Positions 34,267 to 45,389 are shown, numbered from the stretch's first letter. The stretch: 64,000 nt of DNA from Palaemon carinicauda (GCF_036898095.1 NC_090751.1:83892540-83956539), one strand, 5' to 3'. The notes: generated from the sequence alone by a model not told the origin. A program made the numbers and translations.

Positions 34267-35280
34267 GTAGATTGTTTTCCTGCTTTGCTACGTATGTATG
34301 ATTTTATATAGATACGGTAAATAATATTTGTAATAACATATTTTATAAAAGCTTTTACTGTAATACCATTATTTATCACTTTCATCATGCGCGTTAAATT
34401 CCTTAGTTTGTTTACTGAGCGTACTTTATGACGCCGTCGTTTCAGGCGGCGTCATAAAGAAAAACATTTCATTTGGAAGTCCTAAGAAAAATTAAGTAAA
34501 ACATTAGTAATAATCAAATCAACATACTGTACTGAATAATCAATATAATCGATGCTAAAACTAACCTATACACAAATGTGTAAATGCGTTTGTTTCTTCA
34601 TTATAATCAGAGATAAACGTAAACAAAACATTGGTTGCCATTTTTATCGTGCTTTTTGGCGTGTTTAGTAAACGCATGATATAAAGTCGCCTTTAATATT
34701 TGTGCCTGTTTTAGTTTAGGGTACGTTAGTACATGCATTAAGTGTTCTGTACATTAAAAGGTAGTTTGTTAACAGTACTACGTACAAGGGAAGGTTTTAA
34801 AAGTCTGAATATACATGTTAAATAAATAGGTAAATATGGTGTCACTACTTCGCGGATTTTCACCTATCGCGGCCGGGTCTGGAACCTATCTACCGCGATA
34901 AACGAGGGTTCACTGTAGTGTCAGACAGCACAGACGCAGTACACTACGTCAACAGGGGAGGATCCAAGTCACCCAACCTGAATCAGATCCTGGTCACTAT
35001 CTTCGCCTGGGCAACAGAAAAGAACTGGTTCCTGTCAGCACCTCACCTAGCGGGAGGCCAGAATGTGAGAGCGGACTCACTATCCAGGACGGATCCACTG
35101 GAGTCAGAATGGTCTCTAGACATAATTTCATTCCGGTGGATACTCAGGCTCGTTCCAGGCCTCCAGGTAGATCTATTCGCAACTCAGATGAATCACAAAC
35201 TTCCTTGTTATGTGACCCCAACCCTGGACCCTCGGGCTTATGCCATGGACGCATTACCCCGGGATTGGAACCATTAGAAG
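33865..35280 (+). pseudogene. DIRS-A RNase H region, split by an insertion
   Basis: Upstream of 34,149 the frame reads toward His-Ile-Ile-Val-Leu-Lys-Ala-Met-Ala-Val-Phe-Leu, the helix carrying the second acidic residue. It resumes at 34,918 with Val-Ser-Asp-Ser-Thr-Asp-Ala-Val-His-Tyr-Val-Asn, the third motif, and ends with Val-Arg-Ala-Asp-Ser-Leu-Ser-Arg, the last motif. About 770 bp of unrelated sequence lie between. A 36-bp block (ATGCCATGGACGCATTACCC...) is tandemly duplicated at about 35,240-35,340. Confidence 0.75.
34150..34917. mobile_element. Insertion within DIRS-A RNase H
   Basis: A block with a (CT)n tract (34,191-34,266), a 13-bp perfect inverted repeat CTTTATGACGCCG / CGGCGTCATAAAG at about 34,425-34,459, and a right end reading, on the minus strand, TACAGTGAACCCTCGTTTAT, in the style of a Tc1/pogo-class DNA transposon end. 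A matching left end was not found, so the source element is uncertain. Confidence 0.55.
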
Positions 35281-35439
35281 AAGATTTCCCATGCCATGGA
35301 CGCATTACCCCGGGATTGGAACCATTAGAAGAAGATTTCCCTATCTCCCCCAGGGAATCTTCTAAAAACTTTTACACAAACTACGCTCCTTCCGGGGCGC
35401 AGTGGCTTTAGTACCACCTCACTGGCCAAGAACAGTTGG

Positions 35440-36531
35440 TTTCCTCTCCTCCTCGAGTTGAAACTCAGTCCCATCCGGATCCCGTTCCTCAAACTGACCC
35501 GAGTATCCAAACTCACTGTGTCAGATTACTCAAGGATAGCCAAAACTCTAACTTTGTGGACTACAGGAAGTTGGCAGCTCGTAAAGACGCGAACATTGAA
35601 CCGGAAAACGATCTCTTCATCGAATGGGACAAAAGGGACTCGACAATTCGCCAATATGATTCGGCCGTTAACAACTAGCAGGTCCCCTAAGAGTGCAGAC
35701 CATACTTGTATGTCCCCGCATTTAGCCATCTCTTTCTTGAGGTTCCTATTTGACAAAGGCCTAACAGTTAGCACTTTAATAACCACCATCAAGTCAGCTT
35801 TGAAGAAGATCTTCCTTGTTGGGTTCAACATTAACCTAGCTGATTCCTATTTCTCATCAATCCCAAAAACATGTGCTAGGCTTCGACCTTCGGTTCGGCC
35901 ACAAAAGGACTCTTGGTCTCTGAACGGTGTTCTCAAACTTGCGATGGACACGGACAATGAATCCTGCTCTTATATCACTCTTCTTAGGAAGACTTTATTT
36001 CTAACGGCTTTCACCTCAGGTGATGGAACATCAGAACTAGCAGCTCTCTCACGAAACCCGGAAAACATAGATTTCCTCCCTTCAGCCGAAGTACTCCTTT
36101 TCCAGACAAAGCTTTCCTAGCTAAAAAATGAGGATCCGCAAAATAGGTGCTCCCCTCTGAAGATTATTCTTCATCCCCAGGATTTTTCTCCGTGTACAGT
36201 CACACTCTCAAGGCCCTTTTTAGCTAGAACTGCCACCCGCTCGTCTGGCCCCTTGGTTATCAGGGAACAAGGAGGTACTATTTCCATTCACGGTATCAGG
36301 CAACAAATCCTCTACTTCATTAAACATACTAATCCGGAATCATTTCCCCAGGCTCATGATATACGGACAGTAGATGCCTCCAACAATGACTTCCAGAACA
36401 GGGACTTTGATGATTTTAAAAAATATACGGGTTGGAAATCCCCTATGGTTGTCAAACGCCAATATCTAAAGATCTTACAGGCCCTTAAATACCCGACGAT
36501 GGCAGAGGGGAGCCTTATCCCTCCCCATTAA
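35440..36531 (+). pseudogene. DIRS-A tyrosine recombinase, broken
   Basis: The N-terminal core-binding part is in the frame ending at 36,120 (Phe-Leu-Arg-Phe-Leu-Phe-Asp-Lys-Gly ... Leu-Thr-Ala-Phe-Thr-Ser-Gly-Asp-Gly-Thr-Ser-Glu-Leu). Where family members have Arg-X-Ser-Glu-Leu, this copy has Gly, so the first catalytic arginine is missing. After a stop, the frame 36,253-36,531 keeps His-Asp-Ile-Arg (the His-X-X-Arg box), Lys-Tyr-Thr-Gly-Trp-Lys-Ser-Pro and a Tyr in Lys-Arg-Gln-Tyr-Leu. Known role: cuts and joins the circular DNA copy at the target. Not functional here. Confidence 0.8.
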
Positions 36532-36904
36532 TCTCCTCTTCTTCCTTTCTTCCATCTCTTCTCTTCTCCCTCCTACCCGCCACTCACACCACGTCGCCGC
36601 TCTCCTTGGTAGTTCGTTAGCCCTATGATATTTGCCATGTTTAATTCCTATGGTTCAACTGTTATTGTAGTTACCGTTCCTTTAATGTTTAGATATACTT
36701 AGACATGTAAGGTTTGATGCCTTTTGCGATTCGACACTCAGTTGGTTCCTTGTCGTCATTATTATTTAACCTTACGTTCCCTATGTCATTTGGCTGGTTG
36801 GTAATTGGACGATTACTTTATTATATCATAGTATTGTCGTACATGGTGATTGTATTCTCCTCATTATGTTATTAATTTATTGGGCTTGGAAGGCATTCTC
36901 TGGT

Positions 36905-37000
36905 ACATTTTCACCGGCCGTCACAGGTCGACCCAGAAAAGGGATTTTGACGAAGAAAAAATCTATTTCTGGGGAGAGACCTGTGACGCCCGGTGAAATC
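36905..37000. promoter_or_regulatory. DIRS-A internal complementary region
   Basis: First half pairs with the left element end (GGCCGTCACAGGTCGACCCA); second half pairs with the right end (ATCTATTTCTGGGGAGAGAC). Read on the minus strand, the block gives the right end followed directly by the left end, as expected of a template for the circular junction in DIRS replication. It also shows where the ends are: the AAATCCCTTT of the right end meets TTTCTGGG of the left. Confidence 0.85.
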
Positions 37001-37066
37001 CTTCCCGGTTATTTTTGTACGGACCCACCCTTTCCTTGCCAAGCCATATGTTCTTGCAGAAGGATG

Positions 37067-37384
37067 ACCTGGTGAGCGCGAGTGGTAGGTGTCAGTAGGG
37101 TAACCCAACTGTATTCTCTAGGGCTTGTCACGGCCCTCCCCCTTTGATGAAGGGATTATCTAAATGGAAGACAGCCTGTGAATAGTGTTTTACAAACGCC
37201 CTTGTTAGATATACGACACCAACAAGGTGCTCGCGCGAGGGTTGTAACCTCTGCATTCCATGCTTTTAATTTTCTCTGGTATATTTGGAAGATTTATATC
37301 AGAAAAAGTACAAAGAAGGACTTTTTCACCGGGTGTCACAGGTCTCTCCCCAGAAATAGATTTTTCCTTCGTCAAAATCCCTTT
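37067..37384. repeat. DIRS-A right inverted terminal repeat
   Basis: Inverted match of 28,920-29,217. Its outer end lies only 65 bp from the splice donor of FERM exon D. Confidence 0.9.
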
Positions 37385-37449
37385 AGTTTTGTTTCCTTCA
37401 TTTTCAAATATCTATTCATCAAATAAAACAAATTCATAACATACTGTAC

Positions 37450-37609
37450 CTGTTTTCTTTGGTCTCCAAACTCTGCTTGAAGGGCTAAGGCTGCTAACTG
37501 CTTAAGTACATTAGAAGAGACAGGCAAACGACCTTCCAACATGTCGTGACGCAGCTGGAGAAATAAAAGCTGTCTGGAGGCTGCATCCATCTCTTTTACA
37601 TTATTAAAC
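37450..37609 (-). CDS. FERM-domain gene, exon D: F2 lobe
   Basis: 160-bp exon; its first base completes codon 100 (Lys), then 53 codons (101-153). It reads Leu-Leu-Phe-Leu-Gln-Leu-Arg-His-Asp-Met-Leu-Glu-Gly-Arg-Leu-Pro-Val, then Leu-Ala-Ala-Leu-Ala-Leu-Gln-Ala-Glu-Phe-Gly-Asp, the helical F2 signature (Gln-Leu-Arg-X-Asp-X-Leu-X-Gly-Arg and Leu-Ala-Leu-Gln-Ala-Glu-X-Gly-Asp) shared by FERM proteins. Acceptor GTTTTAG; donor after CAG is GTACAG. No disruption. Confidence 0.92.
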
Positions 37610-38680
37610 CTAAAACAGCAAGAGGAAGGATGGGATGATTAAAAAAAAAAGCAGTCTTAGGATACTTTCATTCCAGTCAACATGCCATACTTCAATACCA
37701 AATATTTTAGGAATCATAATCACATCTTCCCATATTTAAAGCCTAAAATTTCTTCTAATAATCAGAAAGACTTAACAAGTCTAGAATAAGGATTCTTATA
37801 TGGCTGGCTACCTGATACAATATGGATTAAAAAAAAAAATACGTTGACTGCATCCTCTATTTCAGAAGATTAAAGAAGACTGCTTTACTTAAAGCTATAT
37901 ATTTCAACAACAATGATAACAGCAAAATTTATAATAGCAACATTATTCCTAAAAATAGTAAAAATAACTATAGAAATAGGAGAAATCCCTCTTCAATGCA
38001 AGTTTTATTTAAAATAATGGCTGCTTTAGCAGATGTGATTTTAAACTTTAACCTGCTTCCTCAATTTTTTTATTAGTTATTTTACAGCATTATTGAGATT
38101 TACTAAATTTGGCCAAATTCATTTTAATAGAAAATTTATTTTTCCAGGTCATAAATTCTTTCCTCAAATATAGGTGAGCAAATTCTTCATTTTTAGTATA
38201 CTATATAGTATTCATTACTAAATTGGTAGTCAAATCTATATTAATGTTTCTTAGGTGTTTTGGAATAGAATTCAAGTAATATGGAGACATTTCAACTCTG
38301 GCCTTGGCTGGTCATTCAATATTAAGGATTTTTAAGAGAATTAGAGTTTGCCCATAAGCCACACACAGCGTTCATATTATCTTTACCCTTTTTTTTTTTG
38401 CCATTATAAAGACATAGCAAAAACATTCACCTAGGTATAGATTCTTTTTAAAAACTGAAAGTAAGAATGTAAAAACAAATGGCAATCAAGTGTCAGTAAT
38501 ATGTAAATTAAGTTATTCAGTTAGTGATAGTAAACGTCGTTCAAGAAAGAGAACTCTCGCTACTCAATTTTACTACAGTATATATACTTATAGCGGGAGA
38601 TTCTCCCTCCAAGCAGTAACTCCCTCCTCCTCCCCCTTTTCCTCCTCTCTCATATCCCTCATGCCAACCAAGACTCTCCT
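37610..38680. other. Intron sequence, unassigned
   Basis: Part of the 11.2-kb C-D intron. No repeat or gene recognised. Confidence 0.5.
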
Positions 38681-38689
38681 TTTAGGGGT

Positions 38690-39010
38690 TGTGGTGGCAG
38701 ATGTGGTAATGTCCCTGATTGATGAACGCCAGACTGGGGTTCGAGTCCCACTCAAACTCGTTAGTTTCTTTGGTCGCTGGAAGCTCACCATCCTTGTGAG
38801 CTAAGGATATGGGTTTGGGGGAGCTTATAGGTCTATCTGCAGAGTTATCAGCAGCCACTGCATGGCTCTCCTTGGTCTTAGCTTGGGTAGAGAAGGGGCT
38901 TGGGCACTCATCACATGTATATATGGCCAGTCTCTAGGGCATTGTCCTGCTCGATAGAGCAATGTCACTGTCCCTTGCCTCTGCCATTTATGAGCGGAAT
39001 TTAAACCTTT
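38690..39010 (+). mobile_element. tRNA-derived SINE
   Basis: About 320 bp. The head contains GGTGGCAGATGTGGTAATGT (A-box position) and GGGGTTCGAGTCCCAC, a canonical B box (GGTTCGANTCC), about 50 bp later. A non-tRNA body follows (CTAAGGATATGGGTTTGGGG ... CCCTTGCCTCTGCCATTTAT) and an AT-rich 3' edge. The arrangement is the classic SINE plan, transcribed by RNA polymerase III and mobilised by a LINE RT. Confidence 0.75.
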
Positions 39011-39325
39011 AAAGGTAAAGTATGAGTTAATTTGTCAATATTTATTTTTTAGTGTGAATTTTAAATTTGTATTAACTTCTGATGAGGTGTGGGGGCTATA
39101 ATTTGTTAACTAAATTCCATTATACAACTTAAAAAAATTAGCGTATATGTCTATTTATGGCCTTGTGAAATGCATCAAGTGAATTTCCTTTACTTCTTAT
39201 AGGAAAAATTGTATTAAAATGAATGTATTTTGGGTTGCGAGCTTGCTCCTAGAATGAATTAAACTTATAAAAAGAACTACTACTGCATGAAATATAAGCA
39301 TATACAGTACTGTATATCTACAGTA

Positions 39326-39454
<129 letters not shown>

Positions 39455-39979
39455 TAGTGTTGTGTGAGCATAATGAATTAGGAATATTAAGGAATGTAAA
39501 AAAAAAGTTACCAGTAGACTATTCATCTTTTAAGTGAGAACTCAGCATCAGCGAATCGAAAAGGTACTACTGTAATAAGAGCATGGTTTAGTCTACACAT
39601 TTGTCAGTTGGATTGTAGTGCAGACCTAAAACAGGAAAGATTACGCAACATATAACACAAAATACTTTTAATCTCAGGGGTTCCATAGGTTATCAGAGAA
39701 TTGTGTTGATCTTAGGTGTTCCAAAGTTTCTCCGAAAAATATTTTTTATCTTTGCATTTCCATATCAGGAAAATAGGTTTGATCTCAGAGGTTTCAGAGG
39801 TTGTCAGAAATATAATTTCATTAAAATTATGGATAGTTTCACCTCATGCAGTCCTTATGTCCTAATTCTATTCAATATTCCATTACTTCTCATTATTCAT
39901 CTATATTCATCTGGCATGACAAAGAAACATTCAATAACTTTATTATATGAGAAATATGAACATTCTCTTTATTTTATAT

Positions 39980-40235
39980 TATTGTTATTATTATTATTAA
40001 TTGCTAAGCTACAACCCTAGTTAGAAAAGCAGGATGTTATAAGCCCAGGGGCTCCAACAGGGAAAATAGCCCAGTGATGAAAGGCAACAAGGAAAAATAA
40101 AACATTTCAAGAACAGTAACATTAAAATATATACTCCCTATATAAACTATAAAATCTTTAACAAAAAAGGAGGAAGAGAAATAAGATAGGATAGTGTGCC
40201 CGAGTGTACCCTCAAGCAAGGCTACAAAATTATTA
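39980..40235 (+). mobile_element. (ATT)n-associated repeat, copy 5
   Basis: Starts with TTATTATTATTATTAATTGCTAAGC and shares the family core closely with copy 2 at 7,412, including GGAGGAAGAGAAATAA and GTGCCCG-GTGTACC-TCAAGCA. Copies 2 and 5 are the most similar pair in the window. Confidence 0.7.
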
Positions 40236-40239
40236 TGCT

Positions 40240-41533
40240 TCAATTTCTCAAGATTCAGGTGACCCCTTTACATTCTATCAACCTCTTGACATGTATTCAC
40301 CCCCACAACAGTTCTATTGACTCCTGGGGGCTGATATTAATCATTGTGAAAATTACTGATATACACTAAGCCTCCCTACTTAAGCATAGGCAGAAACAAA
40401 CAAGACAAAATATATTTGAGATATTCCTGCTTTATCCCCACCCCTAAGCCCAGCAGCAACCTGACCAACGACTCTACCATCGAGCCCAGCAGCAGCAGCT
40501 AGTCTAATGACCTCTGCTGTCCACCTTCATCTAAGGCGCCCTTAGACTGTACTACAGTATACAGAAAAGTTTCATGGGTAATACAGTGACATCATTGAAG
40601 GACACATTAATAACACTAAACCAGAGAAACAACTTAAATAATAACAAAAATAAGCTAAAACAGCCTCCTGATGTAAGACAACCCATCCCCAACAATGCAA
40701 GATACCTTTACAATAAAAGTGGTTTAACATTACAATGTCTTGATCATGAACATCCCAATACTTTTATCAATATGACCATGATGCAATTTTCAAGGAAAAT
40801 TTCTTGCCATGTCGAGAAAAATGGCATCAGAAACCAAGCTCAGAACAATCATAACAATGCCATCTGATGTGAGGTCGTAATTAACCACCTCTCTGTCACT
40901 GATGGAGATAACAACCAATACTCGTTATGTATGCTGAAGGAACTGAACAGCAATAAGATGCCTAACATGACTACCACTCAGGATACATTTCCACTACCAG
41001 CAGTGGTGAGGACAATTCAGATGGGTAACACTTAGCACTCCTGAACTACAAATACCTCTTATCCCAAAGCTTCATAGGGAGAAGAGCACAGCAACCTTCA
41101 TGTTCTCAATACAAGATTGACTGGCCTGGCACCAAGGAAATGAAAATTACGGTATCGTTCCTCGGACATTTAACGCACTGGAGCAGCCCACTTCCTGTCC
41201 CATAACCATGTATATAAGCTTGCAGAGTAGCTTATCTTGTCACTCTTCTCTATGACAGAGAATTGAGAATGATCAACCGAGACTACAGCTGAAATGTTTT
41301 TATATCACCCGAAGTCTACACAAGAATATTTACAGAACTTCTACCCATATTTGACTACAATTCATTAATAAATATGCTGTACTGAAATGAAGTTTTTGTT
41401 CACCTACCTTTGAAGAAAGAGTAAATGACCAGAAAAAGGAATTTCTTTATCAAAATTAAATTTAGCCTACCAATACCAAATTTTAAAAACACAGAAAAAC
41501 AGTTGATACAAAGTATTTAGAAAAATGACAAAT
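40240..41533. other. Intron sequence with one unrecognised open frame
   Basis: A 97-codon plus-strand frame at 40,574-40,867 is open but matches no motif I know; coding-like sequence may continue in it to about 41,030 after one stop. It could be an old mobile-element gene. Nothing else recognised. Confidence 0.35.
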
Positions 41534-41689
41534 TTACATTGGGTTTACCTTTCGGCGTAGCTGAAATGACGAGCCAATAGTTTTTAACGAGGGTTAACTA
41601 CCCCTGCGCTAATTAGCGGGGGTAGGGGAAGGAGTAGCTTGTTACCCCTCCCCCCCCCCACACACTGGTGATTTGCTTCACTTCACTTA
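41534..41689. repeat. DIRS-B left inverted terminal repeat
   Basis: Pairs with 48,375-48,528. Contains the internal inverted motif TTAACGAGGGTTAACTACCC-CTGCGCTAATTAGCG and a poly-C tract. The sequence beyond its outer edge does not match the end predicted from the internal complementary region. Confidence 0.9.
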
Positions 41690-41732
41690 GAGGTAGGACT
41701 TGACTTGGGGGTCAGGGCTGGCGGGCAAATAT

Positions 41733-41836
41733 GTGTAAATAGCTAAGGTTTGTATGGTTAGGAAAAATACAAATTATCTCCGAATTTTTCATTTGTTCCG
41801 TAACCGAAATACAAATCACGCTATTTACATTGGGTG
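41733..41836. promoter_or_regulatory. DIRS-B internal complementary region
   Basis: The right half (41,787-41,836) is the inverse of the element's right end, including ATTTGTTCCGTAACCGAAAT. The left half (41,733-41,786) should mirror the left end, but that end is absent from the flank. Known role in DIRS elements: template for restoring the joined ends in the circular intermediate. Confidence 0.75.
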
Positions 41837-42311
41837 ACTTACCCCTTAGGAAGGGTGGAAAGTCCCCAGCCTTACTGACTTTGGCTTTGCCCGGGGGCTC
41901 CGCCTCCCAGTGAGTAGCACTTGAGAAAAGGAGCCCCTGCACCTCACAAGTTCCTTGCTTCGCTAGGAACGAGTGGCCTACATAAGTTGTGTGTGGAGGA
42001 AAGTGTGATTCGTCCTATGAAGTTGACTTCGAGACCTTTAGATAGGAATCTAGGATAGGACGTTCCCAATACCACCTCGTCAGGGTATGGGGGACGCGAC
42101 AGTACAGTATTAAACTTAATACTAGGAGCACAAGGAAGCATGGGTTACCTGCAGAGGTCGAGGTCAGCTATGCAAAGACCAGGATGCTGCTTCCCCAAGA
42201 GAGGGGAGAATGAAGAAAGAAATAATGGTCAGACATACTTCATTCACGCAGACTAAAACCGGGTAACAACGCCCTCAACCTACTGCTACTTGTCCATAAA
42301 GGAGCCTGAGG

Positions 42312-43450
42312 TTAGACAAGCTGTTGTGCAGCCACCACAGGGCCGATAGAAAACGTATCGAGGCTCCTGTAGGTCACGTCCTGCAGGTAGTGGGCTGTGA
42401 AGGTCGTTTGACGCTTCCAGACCCCAGCTTGAAGTACCTGCATCACAGAGAAGTTTCTCTTGAAGGCCAGGTACGCAGCAACGCCCCTGACGTCATGTGC
42501 CCTAGGGCGACGTGACGGAGGAGGGTCTGGATTCAAGGCGTGGTAGATAACCCTTCGAATCCAAGCCGAGATGGTATTCTTGGTGACCCTCCTCTTTGTC
42601 CTGCCTGTGCTCACAAACAATGCCCGCACTTGGGGACGAACTGCAGCTGTTCTCTTCAAGTAATACCTCAGTCACCTCACTGGACATAGTAGCAGCTGGT
42701 CTGGGTCGCTTGTTACAGAACGGAGACTCGCGATCCTGAAAGAGTCGAACCGTGGATCCGGCACTCCAGGATTCTGAGTCTTGGCAACAAACTCAGGGAC
42801 GAATCTGAACGTTACCTCCCCCCATCCCCTTGAATGGGCGATGTCGTACGAGAGACCATGAAATTCACTAACTCGCTTGGCCGAAGCCAAAGCGAGCAGG
42901 AAAGCCGTCCTCCAAGACAGGTGGCAATCAGAGGCCTGGCGTAATGGTTCGAAGGGAGGTCTCTTAAGAGCCCTGAGAACCCGAACCACGTTCCAAGGAG
43001 GAGGTCTCACTTCCGACTGGGGGCAGGTAAGCTCATAGCTACGTATGAGTAGAGAGAGTTCCAGCGAGGAAGAAATGTCCACACCTTTCAGCCTGGAAGC
43101 CAAGCTTAAGGCTGAGCGATAGCCTTTCACTGCCAAGACAGAAAGGCGCATTTCCTCCCGCAGATACACGAGGAACTCCGCTATTGCTGGAATAGTGGCA
43201 TCGAGTGGAGAGATACCCCTCCCACGACACCAACCACAGAAGACTCTCCACTTTGCCTGGTAGACTCCCTTAGAGGACTTTCACAGGTGCCGAGACATTC
43301 TCTCCGCAACCTGTTGCGAAAAGCCTCTCTCCGTGAGGAGATGCTGGACAGTCTCCAGGCGTGAAGCCGAAGCGAGGCCACGGCCTTGTGAGGGATATTG
43401 GAGTGTGGTTGTCTGAGTAGCTCGCGTCGTGGGGGAAGTTCTCTCGGGAG
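42312..43450 (-). pseudogene. DIRS-B tyrosine recombinase
   Basis: One reading frame from about 43,450 to 42,312, broken only by TGA at 43,281-43,283 and 42,672-42,674. The core-binding half contains Val-Lys-Gly-Tyr-Arg-Ser-Ala-Leu. The catalytic half has Ala-Ser-Ala-Lys-Arg-Val-Ser-Glu-Phe (first Arg), His-Asp-Val-Arg-Gly (His-X-X-Arg) and Thr-Ala-His-Tyr-Leu-Gln-Asp-Val (nucleophile Tyr). All catalytic residues I expect are present. It would integrate the circular DNA copy without a target duplication. Confidence 0.85.
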
Positions 43451-43495
43451 CTCCGTCAGGAGCTGCAGAAGGTCCGGGAACCATTCCGCGTGATG

Positions 43496-44207
43496 TCATA
43501 GCGGAGCTATCAGAGTCCTGTTTCTGGTCCTGTTGAGCACCCTTCTCATCAGACAGAACGGTGGGAAGGCGTACACGTCGATGTTGCCCCACCGTTGCTG
43601 GAAAGCATCTTGCCAAAGAGCCTTGGGGTCCAGAAATGGGGAGCAGTACAGAGGCAGTTTGAAATTCAACGCTGTCACGAATAGATCCACGGTCGGGGAA
43701 CCCCACAAAGTCAAGACTTTGTTGGCTATCTGAGGATCCAAAGACCACTCGGTACTCACTATCTGCGAAGCCCTGCTCAGACTGTCGGCGAGCACATTCC
43801 TCTTCCCAGGAATGAAGCGAGCTGATAGTGTTACAGAGTGGACTTCGGTCCACCTCAGAATCTCTACTGCAAGATGGGATAGCTGCTGCGAAAAAGTACC
43901 TCCCTGCTTGTTGATATAAGCCACTACCGTGGTGTTGTCGCTCATCACCACCACGGAGTGACCAGCCAGGGTCCGTTGGAACTGTTGAAGAGCCAGAAAG
44001 ACGGCCTTCAACTCTTAGCAGGTTGATGTGCAGGTACTTTTCTGATTCTGACCAAAGGTCTGAGGTCCTCTGGTTCAGAACGTGCGCCCCCCACCCTTCT
44101 TTTGACGCGTCCGAAAACAGTGTCAATTCCGGGGGGAGAAAGAGAAGATCCACTCCCTTTCGCAGGTTCTCGTCGACCAGCCACCACCCCAGGTCCGTCC
44201 GTTCCAA
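43496..44207 (-). pseudogene. DIRS-B RNase H domain, one-base frameshift
   Basis: Continues the RT frame. Phe-Ser-Asp-Ala-Ser-Lys-Glu-Gly-Trp-Gly holds the first aspartate. The frame then shifts near 44,013-44,017 by a single base. In the new frame (44,011-43,496) follow Leu-Lys-Ala-Val-Phe-Leu-Ala-Leu, Val-Met-Ser-Asp-Asn-Thr-Thr-Val-Val-Ala-Tyr and Asn-Val-Leu-Ala-Asp-Ser-Leu-Ser-Arg. It would degrade template RNA in the RT hybrid. Confidence 0.85.
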
Positions 44208-44270
44208 AGATCCTATTGGGACCTGTACGTCCGGGGAATCGGATCCTTGATTCCACCGGGACTTGAGCCG

Positions 44271-45240
44271 TCACTGCAGGGATCTCATCCTGAGGCGGCC
44301 GTTTGGAACCAGACGAGCCAGGGAGGACAGGTGACCTAAGAGACGCAACCATGATTGGGCGGGAAGCTCTTCTCGCCTGAGGAAGGGTTCCGCCACCCTC
44401 CTTAGCCTTGCTATCCTGTCGTCTGATGGAAAGGCCTTGTGGAGATTGGTGTCTAACAACATGCCTAGATAAACCAGTCGTTGGGACGGCTGCAGAGTGG
44501 ACTTCTCGAGGTTTACCACGATCCCCAGATCCTGGCAAAGACTCAGAAGCCTGTCTCGGTGTCGAAGAAGGGTCGACTCCGAGTCTGCTAGGATCAGCCA
44601 GTCGTCCAGATAACGAAGGAGACGGATGCCGTTCCTGTGCGCCCAAGATGAAATCAGGGTGAACACTCTGGTGAACACCTGAGGTGCTGTGGAGAGACCG
44701 AAACACAGCACCTTGAACTGGTAGGTCTTGTCGTCTAGGCTGAATCTCAAGTACTTCCTGGAAGACGGATGGATTTGGATCTGGAAGTACGCGTCCTTTA
44801 GATCCAGTGTGCACATGAAGTCTAGAGGTCTCACCGCAAGTCTGACCGTGTCCGCTGTCTCCATGCTGAACCGAGTTTGCTTGACAAACTTGTTCAGAGC
44901 CGAGAGGTCGATGACAGGTCTCCAGCCTCCAGACGCCTTCTTTACAAGAAAGAGTCGACTGAAGAAGCCTGGGGAGCCGTCGACGACCTCCTGGAGAGCA
45001 TCCTTCTTGAGCATGGTCTCGACTTCTGCCTGAAGGGCTAGCCTCTTTACCGATCCCATGGCATAGGAGCTCAACGACACTGGATTCGCTGTCAGGGGAG
45101 GTTGAGATGTTATGAACGGGACGCGATAGCCTTGGCCGATCACAGAAATCGTCCAAGCATCGGCCCCATGTTGCTGCCACCTGTGCACACAACGTCGAAG
45201 GCATCCCCCCCCACAGGTGAACACGCGGGGGGACTGCCAC
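44271..45240 (-). CDS. DIRS-B reverse transcriptase
   Basis: An open frame of at least 317 residues with every RT block: Leu-Phe-Leu-Val-Lys-Lys-Ala-Ser-Gly-Gly-Trp-Arg-Pro-Val-Ile-Asp-Leu, Thr-Leu-Asp-Leu-Lys-Asp-Ala-Tyr-Phe-Gln-Ile-Gln-Ile, Leu-Cys-Phe-Gly-Leu-Ser-Thr-Ala-Pro-Gln-Val-Phe-Thr and Arg-Tyr-Leu-Asp-Asp-Trp-Leu-Ile-Leu-Ala with both catalytic aspartates. It ends at TGA (44,271-44,273), and the same frame continues straight into RNase H, so the stop is a mutation rather than the natural end. Upstream of 45,240 the frame joins the gag C-terminal frame through TAG codons. Confidence 0.9.
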
Positions 45241-45389
45241 TCCTAGCGTTTGCGGCCGTGGCCGCTCCCTCTAGGAGTCTTGCCTCCCCTGGAGGACTTA
45301 CCGCCCCTTTTGACCTTGGCTGGAAAGGGGTGGGGCTTAGACACCACTTTCTTAGCTGCCGGTGCCTGCTTTGGTGTCTTGCGAGGCTG

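Larger units (their letters stand above)
28920..37384 (+). mobile_element. DIRS-A: DIRS-type tyrosine-recombinase retrotransposon
   Basis: An 8.5-kb element in the D-E intron, antisense to the host gene. Its ends are inverted repeats of about 300 bp (28,920-29,217 and 37,067-37,384). Plus-strand remnants follow in DIRS order: degraded 5' (gag) region with tandem repeats, RT near 33,140-33,610, RNase H near 33,950-35,280, and tyrosine recombinase 35,440-36,531. An internal complementary region lies at about 36,905-37,000. Known: DIRS elements replicate through a circular DNA made by RT and integrate with the recombinase, leaving no target duplication. Both enzymes here have lost catalytic residues, and other repeats are inserted at about 31,015-31,690 and 34,150-34,917. 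Confidence 0.85.

Noticed and set aside
38700..38770. Possible tRNA gene
   Set aside because: B box is good, but the A box is poor and a non-tRNA body follows directly, as in a SINE.
40574..40867. 97-codon open frame as a host exon
   Set aside because: Wrong strand for the FERM gene and no recognised motif. Kept only as an unassigned open frame.
44271..44273. Programmed stop readthrough between DIRS-B RT and RNase H
   Set aside because: Related elements have RT and RNase H in one frame, and two other TGA codons break the recombinase. Ordinary mutation is simpler, though the shared stop type is listed as a finding.
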